The notes under the pieces are model-generated. The model was not told the origin of the DNA. It saw only the letters and a list, made by a program, of their open reading frames with translations, and did no database searches. The translations under genes were made by a program, and so were the position numbers. Of a DNA stretch of 7,078 bases, positions 1 to 6,971 are shown piece by piece. Where the stretch lies: positions 1-7,078 of the forward strand of contig USEQ01000063.1 in NCBI GenBank assembly GCA_900553655.1, in the 5' to 3' direction. Numbering within the stretch: position 1 is the first letter of the stretch; each line of letters opens with the position of its first letter. Source of the stretch: an uncultured Slackia sp. (lineage in GTDB: Bacteria; Actinomycetota; Coriobacteriia; Coriobacteriales; Eggerthellaceae).

Positions 1-407
1 AGGCCATCGAGCGCGCAGCCGTTCGCAAGGAAGTCGTCAATGATCAGTACGTGGTCCCCGGGACCGATGTACTTCTTGGAAACAATCACGTTGAATATTT
101 TGCCGTGCGTGAAGCTCTGGATGCGCGTCGTGTACATCTCGCCATCGAGATTGATGCTCTGCGCCTTCTTGGCAAACACCACCGGCACGCCAAAGTGCTG
201 CGCCACGATAGCGGCAATGCCGATGCCTGAAGCCTCGATGGTTAGGATCTTGTTGATGGGAGCGTCCGCGAAAAGACGCTTGAGCTCTGCGCCCATCTCG
301 TTGAACAACGAGATGTCCATCTGATGATTCAGAAAACTATCGACCTTCAACACGCCTTCGGCTTTCACCACGCCATCGCGTTGAATACGCTCTTCAAGAA
401 GCCTCAC
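1..407 (-). CDS. xpt: Xanthine phosphoribosyltransferase, 5' part (runs off the window)
   Basis: Cytoplasmic purine-salvage enzyme of the type I phosphoribosyltransferase family; it converts xanthine and PRPP to XMP and pyrophosphate. The visible 135 codons follow the known Xpt pattern closely: N-terminal [12 protein letters not shown] (residues 3-14), then [13 protein letters not shown] (19-31), [11 protein letters not shown] (55-65), GVPVVFAKK (73-81) and the PRPP-binding motif [11 protein letters not shown] (120-130). The family is usually about 190 residues, so roughly the last 55 are outside the window. The GTG start at 405-407 is effectively forced: an in-frame TGA lies five codons upstream with no other start between. 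An AAAGG ribosome-binding sequence sits 8 nt before the GTG. A 194-bp spacer separates it from phoR, so it probably has its own promoter, although no strong one is visible. No purine riboswitch was recognised upstream. The identification is firm; the only alternative would be another close purine phosphoribosyltransferase. Confidence 0.93.
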   Translation of the reverse strand, partial: MRLLEERIQRDGVVKAEGVLKVDSFLNHQMDISLFNEMGAELKRLFADAPINKILTIEASGIGIAAIVAQHFGVPVVFAKKAQSINLDGEMYTTRIQSFTHGKIFNVIVSKKYIGPGDHVLIIDDFLANGCALDG

Positions 408-555
408 GGCACCTACCTTTCACCCGCATTTACCAATAGGGATCAGTGTAGCCGAGCGGGATGCGAGGTGATAGGCTCCAAAAACGGACAAACGAAAAAG
501 ATTTCCGCGTGACAGGCCGAGGCAAACAGGCGAATGCAAGCGCCCTGGCCCGAAA

Positions 556-590
556 GCGCCTCCGGACAAGCAGGAATCGGCCGGAAGCAC
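556..590 (-). terminator. Possible operon-end hairpin after the kinase gene
   Basis: Starting 11 nt after the kinase stop codon, the minus strand can form a 10-bp stem, GTGCTTCCGG with CCGGAGGCGC, including two T-G wobble pairs and a 15-nt loop. It is followed by only three T residues, so it lacks the usual strong U tract. It may be a weak intrinsic terminator or a 3'-end stabilising hairpin. It is the best candidate for the end of the pst-pho transcript in the 194-bp gap before xpt. Confidence 0.35.
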
Positions 591-601
591 GAAGCGAGCA
601 C

Positions 602-2065
602 CTAATGCTGGAAAAGAACCTCGAACACGCTGCCGCGCGGCTTATTCTCAGAAATGGAAACTGATGCGCCATGCAGCTGTGCCGCATGCTTGACGATGGC
701 TAAGCCAAGCCCGCTGCCGCCCGTTTCCTTCGAACGGCTTTCGTCCACGCAGAAGAATCGCTCGAATACCTTCTCGCGCATGTCCTCGGGAATGCCCATG
801 CCGGTATCGGCGACGCGGGCGAACGGAACGCCCTGAGCGTTTCGTCCCACGCACACATCGACCTTCCCTCCGTCGACGTTGTATCGAATAGCGTTTTCCA
901 TGAGGTTGCGCAGCATCTCTTCGATCATGCGCGCATTTCCCACGACCTCAACGTCTTCGGAACCGCCCCCTTCGAAGACGCTCAGGCTCACCGTGATTCC
1001 TCGACGGCGCGCCGCAGACGCCAGCCTAATAGAGACATTGCGAGCGACTTCGGCCAACGAGACGCTTTGGTCCATGTCGATGCGCATGTCTTCCGCCTCG
1101 GCGTCGTCAAGGCGGGATAGCGTCAGAAGCTCGTCAACCATGGATTTCATATGCTGGGCTTCCTCGTATATATGACCGGCGAACTGCTTCACGTCCTCGG
1201 GGCGGGCGATGCCCCGCTCGATGATTTCGGCATACCCGGAAACGACCGTAAGCGGCGTCTTGAGCTCATGCGATACGTTGCCCGTGAAACGACGGCGCTC
1301 CGCCACCTGCGCATCGAGGCGTTTGCGCTGTTCATCAAGGCGATTGATAAGAGGGACAAGCTCTTCTGGCACATTGGCGCCATGCGGATGGTCAAGATCG
1401 ACCGCAGAGAGCTCGGAGGCGACCTTGCGCGATATGACCCATCCCACAAGAAGGGATATGCCGACCGTGGCAAAAAGCACCACGAGATAAGGAATCAGCA
1501 TGGCGGACATGATGCCCCATACGCTCGAATGCGTTTTCGCCAAACGCAGAACAGACCCCTCTTCGAGGCGGACGGAGTGATAGAGGGTTTCTTCATCGAG
1601 CGTTTCCGAATAGCGGCCCGCCCTGCCCTCTCCTTCCTCCATGGCCTCTATGACCTCGGGACGGAGCGCGTGGTTATCGAGGCCGGCAACATCGGCCGCG
1701 GTGTCGAACAGAACATCGCCGTCGGGATCTATCAAGGTCACACGCGTGCCGGGAACGACGATATTCGCATGACGCTGAAGGACGGTCTTGGCATCAGTAT
1801 CGCCATCGGTCTGCGCATCGAGCATATCCGCAAGGCTTTCGCATTCTATTTTGAGGTCGCTTGCGGCCTGGCGATCAAGGACAAGATAGAACACAAGCGC
1901 GAAAAGCACCGCGCATGCAACCGCCAATGACGCCGTAGCGACCATGACCGTACGAGCGATGCTCCGAGAAAGAGAACGGCGAGGAGCCCTTCGAGCCCGC
2001 TCGCCGCCCTCGTTTGCCATATTGGAATCTGGCTCGCCTTGACGCAGAGGGTTCAAACGACTCAC
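602..2065 (-). CDS. phoR: PhoR-like membrane sensor histidine kinase
   Basis: Sensor kinase of the phosphate two-component system, 487 residues from a GTG start. Numbered from that GTG, the order is: basic cytoplasmic N-terminus; membrane segment about 38-63; extracytoplasmic domain about 64-185; second membrane segment about 186-210; short HAMP-like linker; DHp domain with phospho-accepting His266 in VSHELKTP; and a HATPase domain with N box (Asn391 in NLMENAIRYN), G1 box DTGMGI (420-425), F box FERFF and G2 box GGSGLGLA (449-456). The extracytoplasmic part has the VTLIDPDGDVLFD and NHALRPEV pattern seen in Gram-positive PhoR/WalK-type sensors. It starts 2 nt after the regulator's stop. The GTG at 2065 has AAAGG 6 nt upstream; an alternative ATG at 2020 gives 472 residues but a poorer ribosome-binding site. 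The assignment to phosphate rests on operon position as well as domain type. Confidence 0.88.
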   Translation of the reverse strand: MSRLNPLRQGEPDSNMANEGGERARRAPRRSLSRSIARTVMVATASLAVACAVLFALVFYLVLDRQAASDLKIECESLADMLDAQTDGDTDAKTVLQRHANIVVPGTRVTLIDPDGDVLFDTAADVAGLDNHALRPEVIEAMEEGEGRAGRYSETLDEETLYHSVRLEEGSVLRLAKTHSSVWGIMSAMLIPYLVVLFATVGISLLVGWVISRKVASELSAVDLDHPHGANVPEELVPLINRLDEQRKRLDAQVAERRRFTGNVSHELKTPLTVVSGYAEIIERGIARPEDVKQFAGHIYEEAQHMKSMVDELLTLSRLDDAEAEDMRIDMDQSVSLAEVARNVSIRLASAARRRGITVSLSVFEGGGSEDVEVVGNARMIEEMLRNLMENAIRYNVDGGKVDVCVGRNAQGVPFARVADTGMGIPEDMREKVFERFFCVDESRSKETGGSGLGLAIVKHAAQLHGASVSISENKPRGSVFEVLFQH

Positions 2066-2067
2066 GC

Positions 2068-2826
2068 CTAGCCTTTCATGCGATATCCGACACCGCGAAC
2101 CGTCTCGATAAGGGACGCGGCCTCTTGATCGATTTCGCCGATTTTCTTTCGCAAAGTCTGGATGTGCGCATCGACCGTGCGCGTCTCCCCCGCCACTTCG
2201 TAGCCCCATACTTGAATGAGGAGCTGGTTGCGCGAAACCACTATGCCGCAATTGCTCATGAGGAAACGAAGCGTCTCGAATTCCTTATGGGTCAGACGAA
2301 CCTCGTTGCCGCCTACGACGACGAGGTAGCGCGCGGCATCGAGGCGGATGGGGCCGATTTCGAGAATCTCCTTGCCATGCGGCGGCTCGGAAGCGGACGA
2401 ATGAGATGACTCAGCTTCGGCGCGAGCCAAATCCGCAGCCTGACGTGCCCGTTCTTCATTGCGGCGGGCGCGACGCAGCAGAGCGTTCACGCGCGAAAGC
2501 AACTCCATCATGCCGAAAGGCTTCGCCAGATAGTCGTCCGCGCCGGCGTCAAGCCCCGTAACCGTGTCGAACTCAGTCGATTTCGCCGTAAGCATCATCA
2601 CGGGGACATCGGCCGTGCCTTCGCATGCGCGAAGCTTCTTGAGAACAGAGATACCGTCTTCGCCAGGAAGCATTACATCGAGAATGAACAGGTCGGGAAC
2701 CGCATGCTCGATAGCTTTGTACAGTTCGGCGGCACAGGAAAAGCCCTGCGTTTCATGCCCGGTCTGCGCAAGCGTATAAAGCGTAAGATTGCGGATCTGC
2801 TCGTCATCCTCGAGATAGTAGATCAT
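2068..2826 (-). CDS. phoB: OmpR/PhoB-family response regulator (phosphate regulon)
   Basis: DNA-binding response regulator of 252 residues, the expected partner of the adjacent PhoR-like kinase; it is called PhoB or PhoP depending on the lineage. The receiver domain (about 1-118) has the acidic cluster EDD (6-8), phospho-accepting Asp50 in LDVMLP, Thr80 in MMLTAK and Lys102 in AKPF. The winged-helix domain (about 153-252) carries LTHKEFETLRFLM, RNQLLIQVWGYE, RTVDAHIQTLRKKIG and ends in TVRGVGYRMKG. The ATG at 2824-2826 overlaps the phoU stop in ATGA, with AAAGGAGA 9 nt upstream. Odd point: the interdomain linker (about 120-152) is long and rich in Arg, Ala and Glu, then Ser. By location it likely activates the pstS promoter and so its own gene. 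Family assignment is certain; the phosphate role is inferred from context. Confidence 0.9.
   Translation of the reverse strand: MIYYLEDDEQIRNLTLYTLAQTGHETQGFSCAAELYKAIEHAVPDLFILDVMLPGEDGISVLKKLRACEGTADVPVMMLTAKSTEFDTVTGLDAGADDYLAKPFGMMELLSRVNALLRRARRNEERARQAADLARAEAESSHSSASEPPHGKEILEIGPIRLDAARYLVVVGGNEVRLTHKEFETLRFLMSNCGIVVSRNQLLIQVWGYEVAGETRTVDAHIQTLRKKIGEIDQEAASLIETVRGVGYRMKG
2072..2077 (-). promoter_or_regulatory. Ribosome-binding site that favours the GTG start of phoR
   Basis: The minus strand reads GAAAGG here, ending 6 nt before the GTG at 2063-2065 and lying inside the last codons of the response regulator gene. The competing ATG at 2018-2020 has only a GGCGAG sequence about 12 nt upstream. 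Spacing and strength therefore favour the GTG, with translational coupling to the regulator. Confidence 0.5.
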
Positions 2827-3479
2827 CCGATCAGGTCTCCTTTGTAGTATCCCGTGAGGGAGTATCCTACCCATTCGGCAACATTTTGAGCATGATCGCC
2901 GATTCGTTCAAGGTATTTCGCCACCATGAGAGCGCCGATTAGGCCGTTCGCCGAGCCTGATCCTTCCTGGATCGTCGTGATCACGCCCGTTTTGACCGCG
3001 TCGAACAACGCGTCCACTTCTTCATCGCGGCCGACGACCGCACGTGCTTTCTCCAAATCCTGTTCGACAAATGCCTCCACAGCATCATGCACCATATCAC
3101 AAGCGCACTCGCCCATGCGGCGCAAATGAACGGCAAGGTGCGCGTCGAAGGCCTCGTCGGCGGAAATGGAAGTCTCGCAGATATCTGCTGCTTGGTCTGC
3201 GATGCGCTCGATATCGCCGACCATCTTCAAGCCCGCCGACACGCGGCGCAGATCGCCCGCCACGGGCTGCTGCGTCAAAAGCAGCTTCAGGCACAGGCTT
3301 TCGATCTCTCGCTCCTGACGGTCGATTTCATCATCGCCATCTATGACCTTCTTCGCCAAATCGTCGCTTCGGTCCTCCATGACCTTGATGGCGTCAGAGA
3401 CCGCATCCTGCATCGAAGACGCCATGACCAGCAGCTGGGCGTCGAGCAGCGCAAGCTGCTGTTGAAACACATCGCGCAT
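2823..3479 (-). CDS. phoU: Phosphate signalling protein PhoU
   Basis: Cytoplasmic regulator, 218 residues and all-helical, the usual length for the family. It is known to bridge the Pst transporter and the PhoR kinase and to damp phosphate signalling and uptake when phosphate is plentiful. The protein shows the two repeated three-helix halves, each with its metal-binding E-x3-D-x3-D/N signature: ERIADQAAD (91-99) and YLERIGDHAQN (190-200). The N-terminus MRDVFQQQLALLD is typical. The ATG at 3477-3479 lies one nucleotide after the pstB stop (TGATATG), with GGAAGG 10 nt upstream inside pstB. Its 3' end overlaps the regulator start by 4 nt. The open frame extends upstream into pstB, but the ATG chosen matches the family N-terminus. 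Confidence 0.95.
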   Translation of the reverse strand: MRDVFQQQLALLDAQLLVMASSMQDAVSDAIKVMEDRSDDLAKKVIDGDDEIDRQEREIESLCLKLLLTQQPVAGDLRRVSAGLKMVGDIERIADQAADICETSISADEAFDAHLAVHLRRMGECACDMVHDAVEAFVEQDLEKARAVVGRDEEVDALFDAVKTGVITTIQEGSGSANGLIGALMVAKYLERIGDHAQNVAEWVGYSLTGYYKGDLIG

Positions 3480-3480
3480 A

Positions 3481-4293
3481 TCAGCCAAACCTTCCCGTGA
3501 TGTAGTCGTCGGTGCGTTTGTCGACCGGATGGCTGAACAGCGTTTGTGTATCGCCGTACTCAACCAGATCGCCCAGCAGGAAAAACGCGCACATGTCGGA
3601 AATGCGTGCGGCCTGCTGCATGTTATGGGTCACCATGACGACCGTGTAATCCTTCTTCAATTCGATAGCCAAGTCCTCGATACGGCCGGTGGACAAGGGG
3701 TCGAGCGCGCTCGTGGCTTCATCCATCAGAAGCACCTCGGGTTCGACCGCCAAGGCGCGAGCTATGCACAATCGCTGCTGCTGGCCTCCCGAAAGGCCGA
3801 GCGCGCTTTTTTTGAGGCGGTCTTTCAGCTCGTCCCAGATCGCTGCCTTTCGCAGGGCATTTTCGACAATCTCTTCAAGCTTCGCCTTGTCCTTGATGCC
3901 GTGGGTGCGCGGACCGAAGGCGACGTTGTCGAAAACGCTCATCGGAAACGGATTGGGCTTCTGGAACACCATGCCCACCCGGCGGCGCAGCAGGTTCACG
4001 TCGGTTCCCTTGGCGTAGATGTTCTCCCCGTCAAGATTCACCTCGCCCTCGATGCGGCACCCCTCAACCAGGTCGTTCATGCGGTTGAGCGTACGCAGCA
4101 GCGTTGACTTGCCGCAGCCGGACGGTCCAATGAAAGCCGTAATCTTATTCGCGGGAATATCCATGTTCACGCCGTGCAGCGCATGAAAGTCGCCATAGAA
4201 CAGGTCAAGATTGTTCACGGCGATTTTCGTCGGCACGACCTCGATGCCGCCCTCTGAGACAGGCGTCTTTTGGTCGGTGATGATTTCACTCAC
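3481..4293 (-). CDS. pstB: Phosphate ABC transporter ATP-binding protein PstB
   Basis: ATPase of the PstSCAB phosphate importer, peripheral on the cytoplasmic face of the membrane. It has 270 residues from a GTG start. Visible motifs: A-loop region [15 protein letters not shown] (28-42), Walker [10 protein letters not shown] (56-64), Q-loop [12 protein letters not shown] (109-120), signature [15 protein letters not shown] (167-181), Walker [14 protein letters not shown] (187-199) and switch His223 in [13 protein letters not shown]. The C-terminus DDYITGRFG is the classic PstB ending. The GTG at 4291-4293 has AAAGGA 7 nt upstream and begins 13 nt after the pstA stop. The open frame continues further upstream into pstA but without a better start. 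The first 22 residues before [13 protein letters not shown] form a short, non-conserved lead-in. Confidence 0.97.
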   Translation of the reverse strand: MSEIITDQKTPVSEGGIEVVPTKIAVNNLDLFYGDFHALHGVNMDIPANKITAFIGPSGCGKSTLLRTLNRMNDLVEGCRIEGEVNLDGENIYAKGTDVNLLRRRVGMVFQKPNPFPMSVFDNVAFGPRTHGIKDKAKLEEIVENALRKAAIWDELKDRLKKSALGLSGGQQQRLCIARALAVEPEVLLMDEATSALDPLSTGRIEDLAIELKKDYTVVMVTHNMQQAARISDMCAFFLLGDLVEYGDTQTLFSHPVDKRTDDYITGRFG

Positions 4294-4300
4294 GTGAGAT

Positions 4301-4306
4301 TCCTTT
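4301..4306 (-). promoter_or_regulatory. Ribosome-binding site that sets the pstB GTG start
   Basis: The minus strand reads AAAGGA directly after the pstA TAG and 7 nt before the GTG at 4291-4293. This spacing supports GTG as the pstB start over any codon inside pstA. Confidence 0.65.
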
Positions 4307-5161
4307 CTAAGCCTTCGTGATGCGCTTCGCAGCAAACGAGGCCAATGCGTTGGTGAGAACCACAATGATCAGCAAGACGACGGCCGTTGCATAGGTTGCG
4401 TCGATATGAAGGCCTTCGCACGAAAGCACATACATATGCACGGACATCGTGCGGGCGGAATCGAACACGCCCATGGGAATGGCAGCAACCGTTCCCGCCG
4501 TGAAGATCAGCGCAGCAGACTCTCCGACGATGCGGCCGATCGAAAGAATGATGCCTCCCAGGATTCCTGGCATGGCGGGAGGAAGCACGACCGAAAGCAC
4601 CGTGCGCAAACGGCCGGCCCCCAAACCGAAGCTTCCTTCGCGGTACGAATCGGGCACGGCACGCAAAGCCTCCTCGGTCGTACGCATGATGGTGGGAAGC
4701 ACCATGATCGCAAGCGTCAGGCATCCCGAAAGAAGCGAGAGGCCCCATTTCAAAAACGTCACGAAGAAGAGCATGCCGAACAGGCCGTACACGATGGAGG
4801 GAATGCCCGCGAGGGTCTCGGCGGTAACGCGCACCACTTTGACGAACTTATTGCCTCGCGTGGTGTACTCCACGAGAAATATCGCCGCCATGACGCCAAG
4901 GGGCACGGCGATGACCAGCGTCAGGAGAACGGCTAACAAGGTGTTGACCAGGGACGGAAGCATGGAGACGTTCTCGGAGTTGTATTCGACGGCGAACAGC
5001 TCCGGCTTCAGGTTGGGGACGCCCATCACGAGAATATAGCCGACGATCACCACGAGCACGGCAACCGTGAGAACCGCGGCGCAGTGCACGAGAAGGTTCA
5101 AGAAGGCGGATGACTTTCTTTTGTGCGGCTTGCGCGCGGCAGACGAAGAGACGGTATTCAT
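4307..5161 (-). CDS. pstA: Phosphate ABC transporter permease PstA
   Basis: One of the two membrane subunits forming the phosphate channel with PstC. It has 284 residues, with a basic cytoplasmic N-terminus (RKPHKRK, 10-16) and about six membrane segments: near 21-47, 68-97, 115-136, 142-160, 196-223 and 256-277. The cytoplasmic EAA loop that docks on PstB is clear: [20 protein letters not shown] (168-187), followed by [13 protein letters not shown]. The family motifs [16 protein letters not shown] (114-129) and [15 protein letters not shown] (209-223) are present. The ATG overlaps the pstC stop by one nucleotide (TAATG), a typical reinitiation junction. Only a weak ribosome-binding sequence (GAGG, 11 nt upstream) is seen, so translation is probably coupled to pstC. 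Confidence 0.96.
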   Translation of the reverse strand: MNTVSSSAARKPHKRKSSAFLNLLVHCAAVLTVAVLVVIVGYILVMGVPNLKPELFAVEYNSENVSMLPSLVNTLLAVLLTLVIAVPLGVMAAIFLVEYTTRGNKFVKVVRVTAETLAGIPSIVYGLFGMLFFVTFLKWGLSLLSGCLTLAIMVLPTIMRTTEEALRAVPDSYREGSFGLGAGRLRTVLSVVLPPAMPGILGGIILSIGRIVGESAALIFTAGTVAAIPMGVFDSARTMSVHMYVLSCEGLHIDATYATAVVLLIIVVLTNALASFAAKRITKA

Positions 5162-6012
5162 TACTTCTTAGACCTCGCATTCAAAGCGGCAAAAGCCAGA
5201 TTGATGATGAGCACGAACACGAACAGGACCACAGCGGTTGCGATGAGCGCCTCGCGGTGCAAGTCGGCCGCATAGCCCATTTCCATGACGATGTTGGTCG
5301 TAAGCGTGCGCACGCCTTCAAGAATGCTGCCGGGAATCTGGACCTGATTGCCGGCGATCATAACCACCGCCATCGTTTCGCCGATAGCGCGACCGATGCC
5401 GAGAACGATACCTGCCATGATGCCCGACCCCGCAGCGGGGACCAGGACGCGAAACACGCTTCGTTCGTGATCGGCTCCAAGCGCAAGCGCACCTTCGTAG
5501 TAGCTATCGGGAACCGCATCAAGCGCATTGCGGGCGACCGTGATAATGGTGGGAAGGATCATCACGCCCAAGATAATGGATGCAGCAAGCAGGCTCATGC
5601 CCTGCACGTGAAAGAGCTGGCGAATAAGCGGCACGAGCACCACAAGGCCGAAGAAGCCGTAGATAACCGAGGGGATGCCGGCAAGAAGCTCAACGCCGGG
5701 CGTCACGATACGCTTAACGCGAGGGCTGGCAAAGCGAGAAAGATACACGGCGCAAAAAAGACCGGTCGGAACTCCGATAACAAGCGCCCCGAGCGTTGCG
5801 TAGATGCTGCCCAGGATCATCGGCAGAATGCCGAACGTCTCGCTTGCTGGGCGCCATACGGTTCCCGTAAGGAACTCGACCACGCCGATTTTTCCAATAG
5901 CGGGCACACCGCTTGCGAAGAGGAAGATGCATATCAAGGCCACTGCGAGGATCGAAACCCCCGCAGCAGCCGTGAAAAGCACCTTCGCGAGAGACTCTTT
6001 GATGCCTTTCAT
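5161..6012 (-). CDS. pstC: Phosphate ABC transporter permease PstC
   Basis: Second membrane subunit of the phosphate channel, 283 residues. About six membrane segments: near 12-34, 63-90, 108-130, 142-160, 196-221 and 256-277. The PstC-specific stretch VEFLTGTVWRPASETFGILP (45-64) lies between the first two and separates it from PstA. The EAA loop reads AVPDSYYEGALALGADHERS (166-185) and is followed by VLVPAAGSGIMAG; GRAIGETMAVVMIAGN (207-222) is also typical. The ATG at 6010-6012 follows the pstS stop by 12 nt. No Shine-Dalgarno sequence is visible in that spacer, so reading probably depends on ribosomes finishing pstS. No alternative start would keep the first membrane helix intact. Confidence 0.96.
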   Translation of the reverse strand: MKGIKESLAKVLFTAAAGVSILAVALICIFLFASGVPAIGKIGVVEFLTGTVWRPASETFGILPMILGSIYATLGALVIGVPTGLFCAVYLSRFASPRVKRIVTPGVELLAGIPSVIYGFFGLVVLVPLIRQLFHVQGMSLLAASIILGVMILPTIITVARNALDAVPDSYYEGALALGADHERSVFRVLVPAAGSGIMAGIVLGIGRAIGETMAVVMIAGNQVQIPGSILEGVRTLTTNIVMEMGYAADLHREALIATAVVLFVFVLIINLAFAALNARSKK

Positions 6013-6024
6013 AACGTGTAATCG

Positions 6025-6915
6025 CTATGCGACGTCAGACCAGTCGGTGATTTCGCCGGTGAAGATGCCCTTGACCTGCTCAGAGGTCAAGCCGTTGACG
6101 ACGGAATCGTTGTTGACAACAACCGCGATGCCATCCATGGCGATGACAACCGGCTTAACGCCCTGGGAGGTCTCGGAATCCTTCAGCTCGCGAGAGGCCA
6201 TACCGAGGTCGCAAGTGCCGTCGATGGCGGACTGAACGCCGGTGGAAGAGTCGGACTGCTGAACTTCGATGTTAACATCGGGGTTCAGGGCCTGGTATGC
6301 CTCGGCGAGCTTCTCCATGACGGGGGTCACGGAAGAAGAACCGGCGACGACGACCTTGCCGGACTTGCCGGAAGCGACATAGGGCTGAGCATCGTCTGCC
6401 ACGGAGACGTAGTTCTCCTCGCTCACAACAGCCTGACCGTCAGAGCTCATGATGAAGTTGAGGAAGTCCTGTGCGACATCGGAAAGATTCTGGCCAGCAA
6501 CGACGTTGAACGGACGCGCGACTTTGTAAGAACCGTCCTTCACACCATCGGCGCTCGGGGCAACGCCATCGATTTCAACGGCTTTCACCGTGTCGTTCAG
6601 GGAGCCCAGGGAGATATATCCGATGGAATTCGGATCGCCGGCAACCGTGGTCATCATGACCGACGTGGAATTGGTAACGACTGCGGAGGTGGTGGTTGCG
6701 TCGTTGCCGTCAGCATCCTCAATCTCGAAGAGCTCGGTGAATGCCCCACGCGTGCCAGAGCCGTCCTCGCGGGAGATGACAGAGATTGCCCCGCCCGCGG
6801 AAGAGCCAGACCCGTCAGAAGAAGCGTCGCCTCCGCCCGAGCATCCTGCCAGGGCAAACGCACCGAGGGCGCACACGCAAGACAGAGCGAGTGCAAGGAG
6901 TTTCTTAGCTTTCAT
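6025..6915 (-). CDS. pstS: Phosphate-binding lipoprotein PstS with permuted halves
   Basis: Extracytoplasmic phosphate receptor that delivers phosphate to PstC/PstA. It has 296 residues, a normal length. A signal peptide with lipobox LAGC (Cys25) is followed by a Gly/Ser-rich tether (26-43). The conserved blocks are in unusual order. VISREDGSGTRGAF (46-59), VMMTTVAGDPNSIGYISLGS (86-105) and FLNFIMSSDGQAVV (151-164), which normally make the C-terminal half, come first. A linker (about 172-186) leads to KVVVAGSSSVTPVMEKLAEA (187-206), GTCDLGMASRELKDSE (233-248), VIAMDGIAVVVNND (257-270) and IFTGEITDWSDV (284-295), which normally make the N-terminal half. All ligand-binding loops (SREDGSGTR, GSSSVTP, SRELKD) are present, so it should be functional. 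The ATG at 6913-6915 has AAAGGA 10 nt upstream. First gene of the operon, behind a likely Pho-box promoter. Confidence 0.94.
   Translation of the reverse strand: MKAKKLLALALSCVCALGAFALAGCSGGGDASSDGSGSSAGGAISVISREDGSGTRGAFTELFEIEDADGNDATTTSAVVTNSTSVMMTTVAGDPNSIGYISLGSLNDTVKAVEIDGVAPSADGVKDGSYKVARPFNVVAGQNLSDVAQDFLNFIMSSDGQAVVSEENYVSVADDAQPYVASGKSGKVVVAGSSSVTPVMEKLAEAYQALNPDVNIEVQQSDSSTGVQSAIDGTCDLGMASRELKDSETSQGVKPVVIAMDGIAVVVNNDSVVNGLTSEQVKGIFTGEITDWSDVA
6261..6286. repeat. Imperfect 26-bp palindrome inside pstS
   Basis: The perfect 14-bp core CGATGTTAACATCG is flanked, after a 2-nt mismatch on each side, by matching arms GAAC and GTTC. It lies inside coding sequence for residues NPDVNIEV of PstS, a conserved stretch of the protein, so chance codon choice is a sufficient explanation. 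In mRNA it could form a short hairpin. Confidence 0.4.
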
Positions 6916-6971
6916 TGTTCGGCATTCCTTTCATCGAAGATTCGTTTCACTGCGAACAAACGCCACGGAGT

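Noticed and set aside
445..473. Possible xpt promoter with -10 TACACT at 445-450
   Set aside because: The hexamer 17 nt upstream is TATCAC, a poor -35, and there is no extended -10. Too weak to call as a feature.
408..480. Purine riboswitch ahead of xpt
   Set aside because: xpt genes in Firmicutes often have one, but the conserved loop and junction sequences were not found in the 194-bp leader region.
1151..1930. A 259-codon plus-strand open frame inside the kinase gene
   Set aside because: It mirrors the kinase coding sequence, has no family features and no supporting start context, while the minus-strand frame carries all kinase motifs.
3529..4107. A 192-codon plus-strand open frame opposite pstB
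   Set aside because: Antisense shadow of a strongly conserved ATPase; the translated sequence resembles no protein I recognise.
5110..6021. A 303-codon open frame on the plus strand opposite all of pstC
   Set aside because: Its product is a His/Asp/Arg-rich low-complexity sequence with no recognisable domain, exactly antisense to a conserved membrane protein. It is explained by codon bias of the GC-rich opposite strand.
6010..6027. Stop-codon read-through joining PstS to PstC (same frame, TAG followed by C)
   Set aside because: A fusion would join the outside-facing end of a lipoprotein to the cytoplasmic N-terminus of PstC, which is topologically unfavourable. The shared frame is a one-in-three coincidence.
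6025..6060. PstS as a truncated or frameshifted gene, because it stops at DWSDVA
   Set aside because: The part normally following this point is already present at the N-terminus, total length is normal, and pstC begins 12 nt later.
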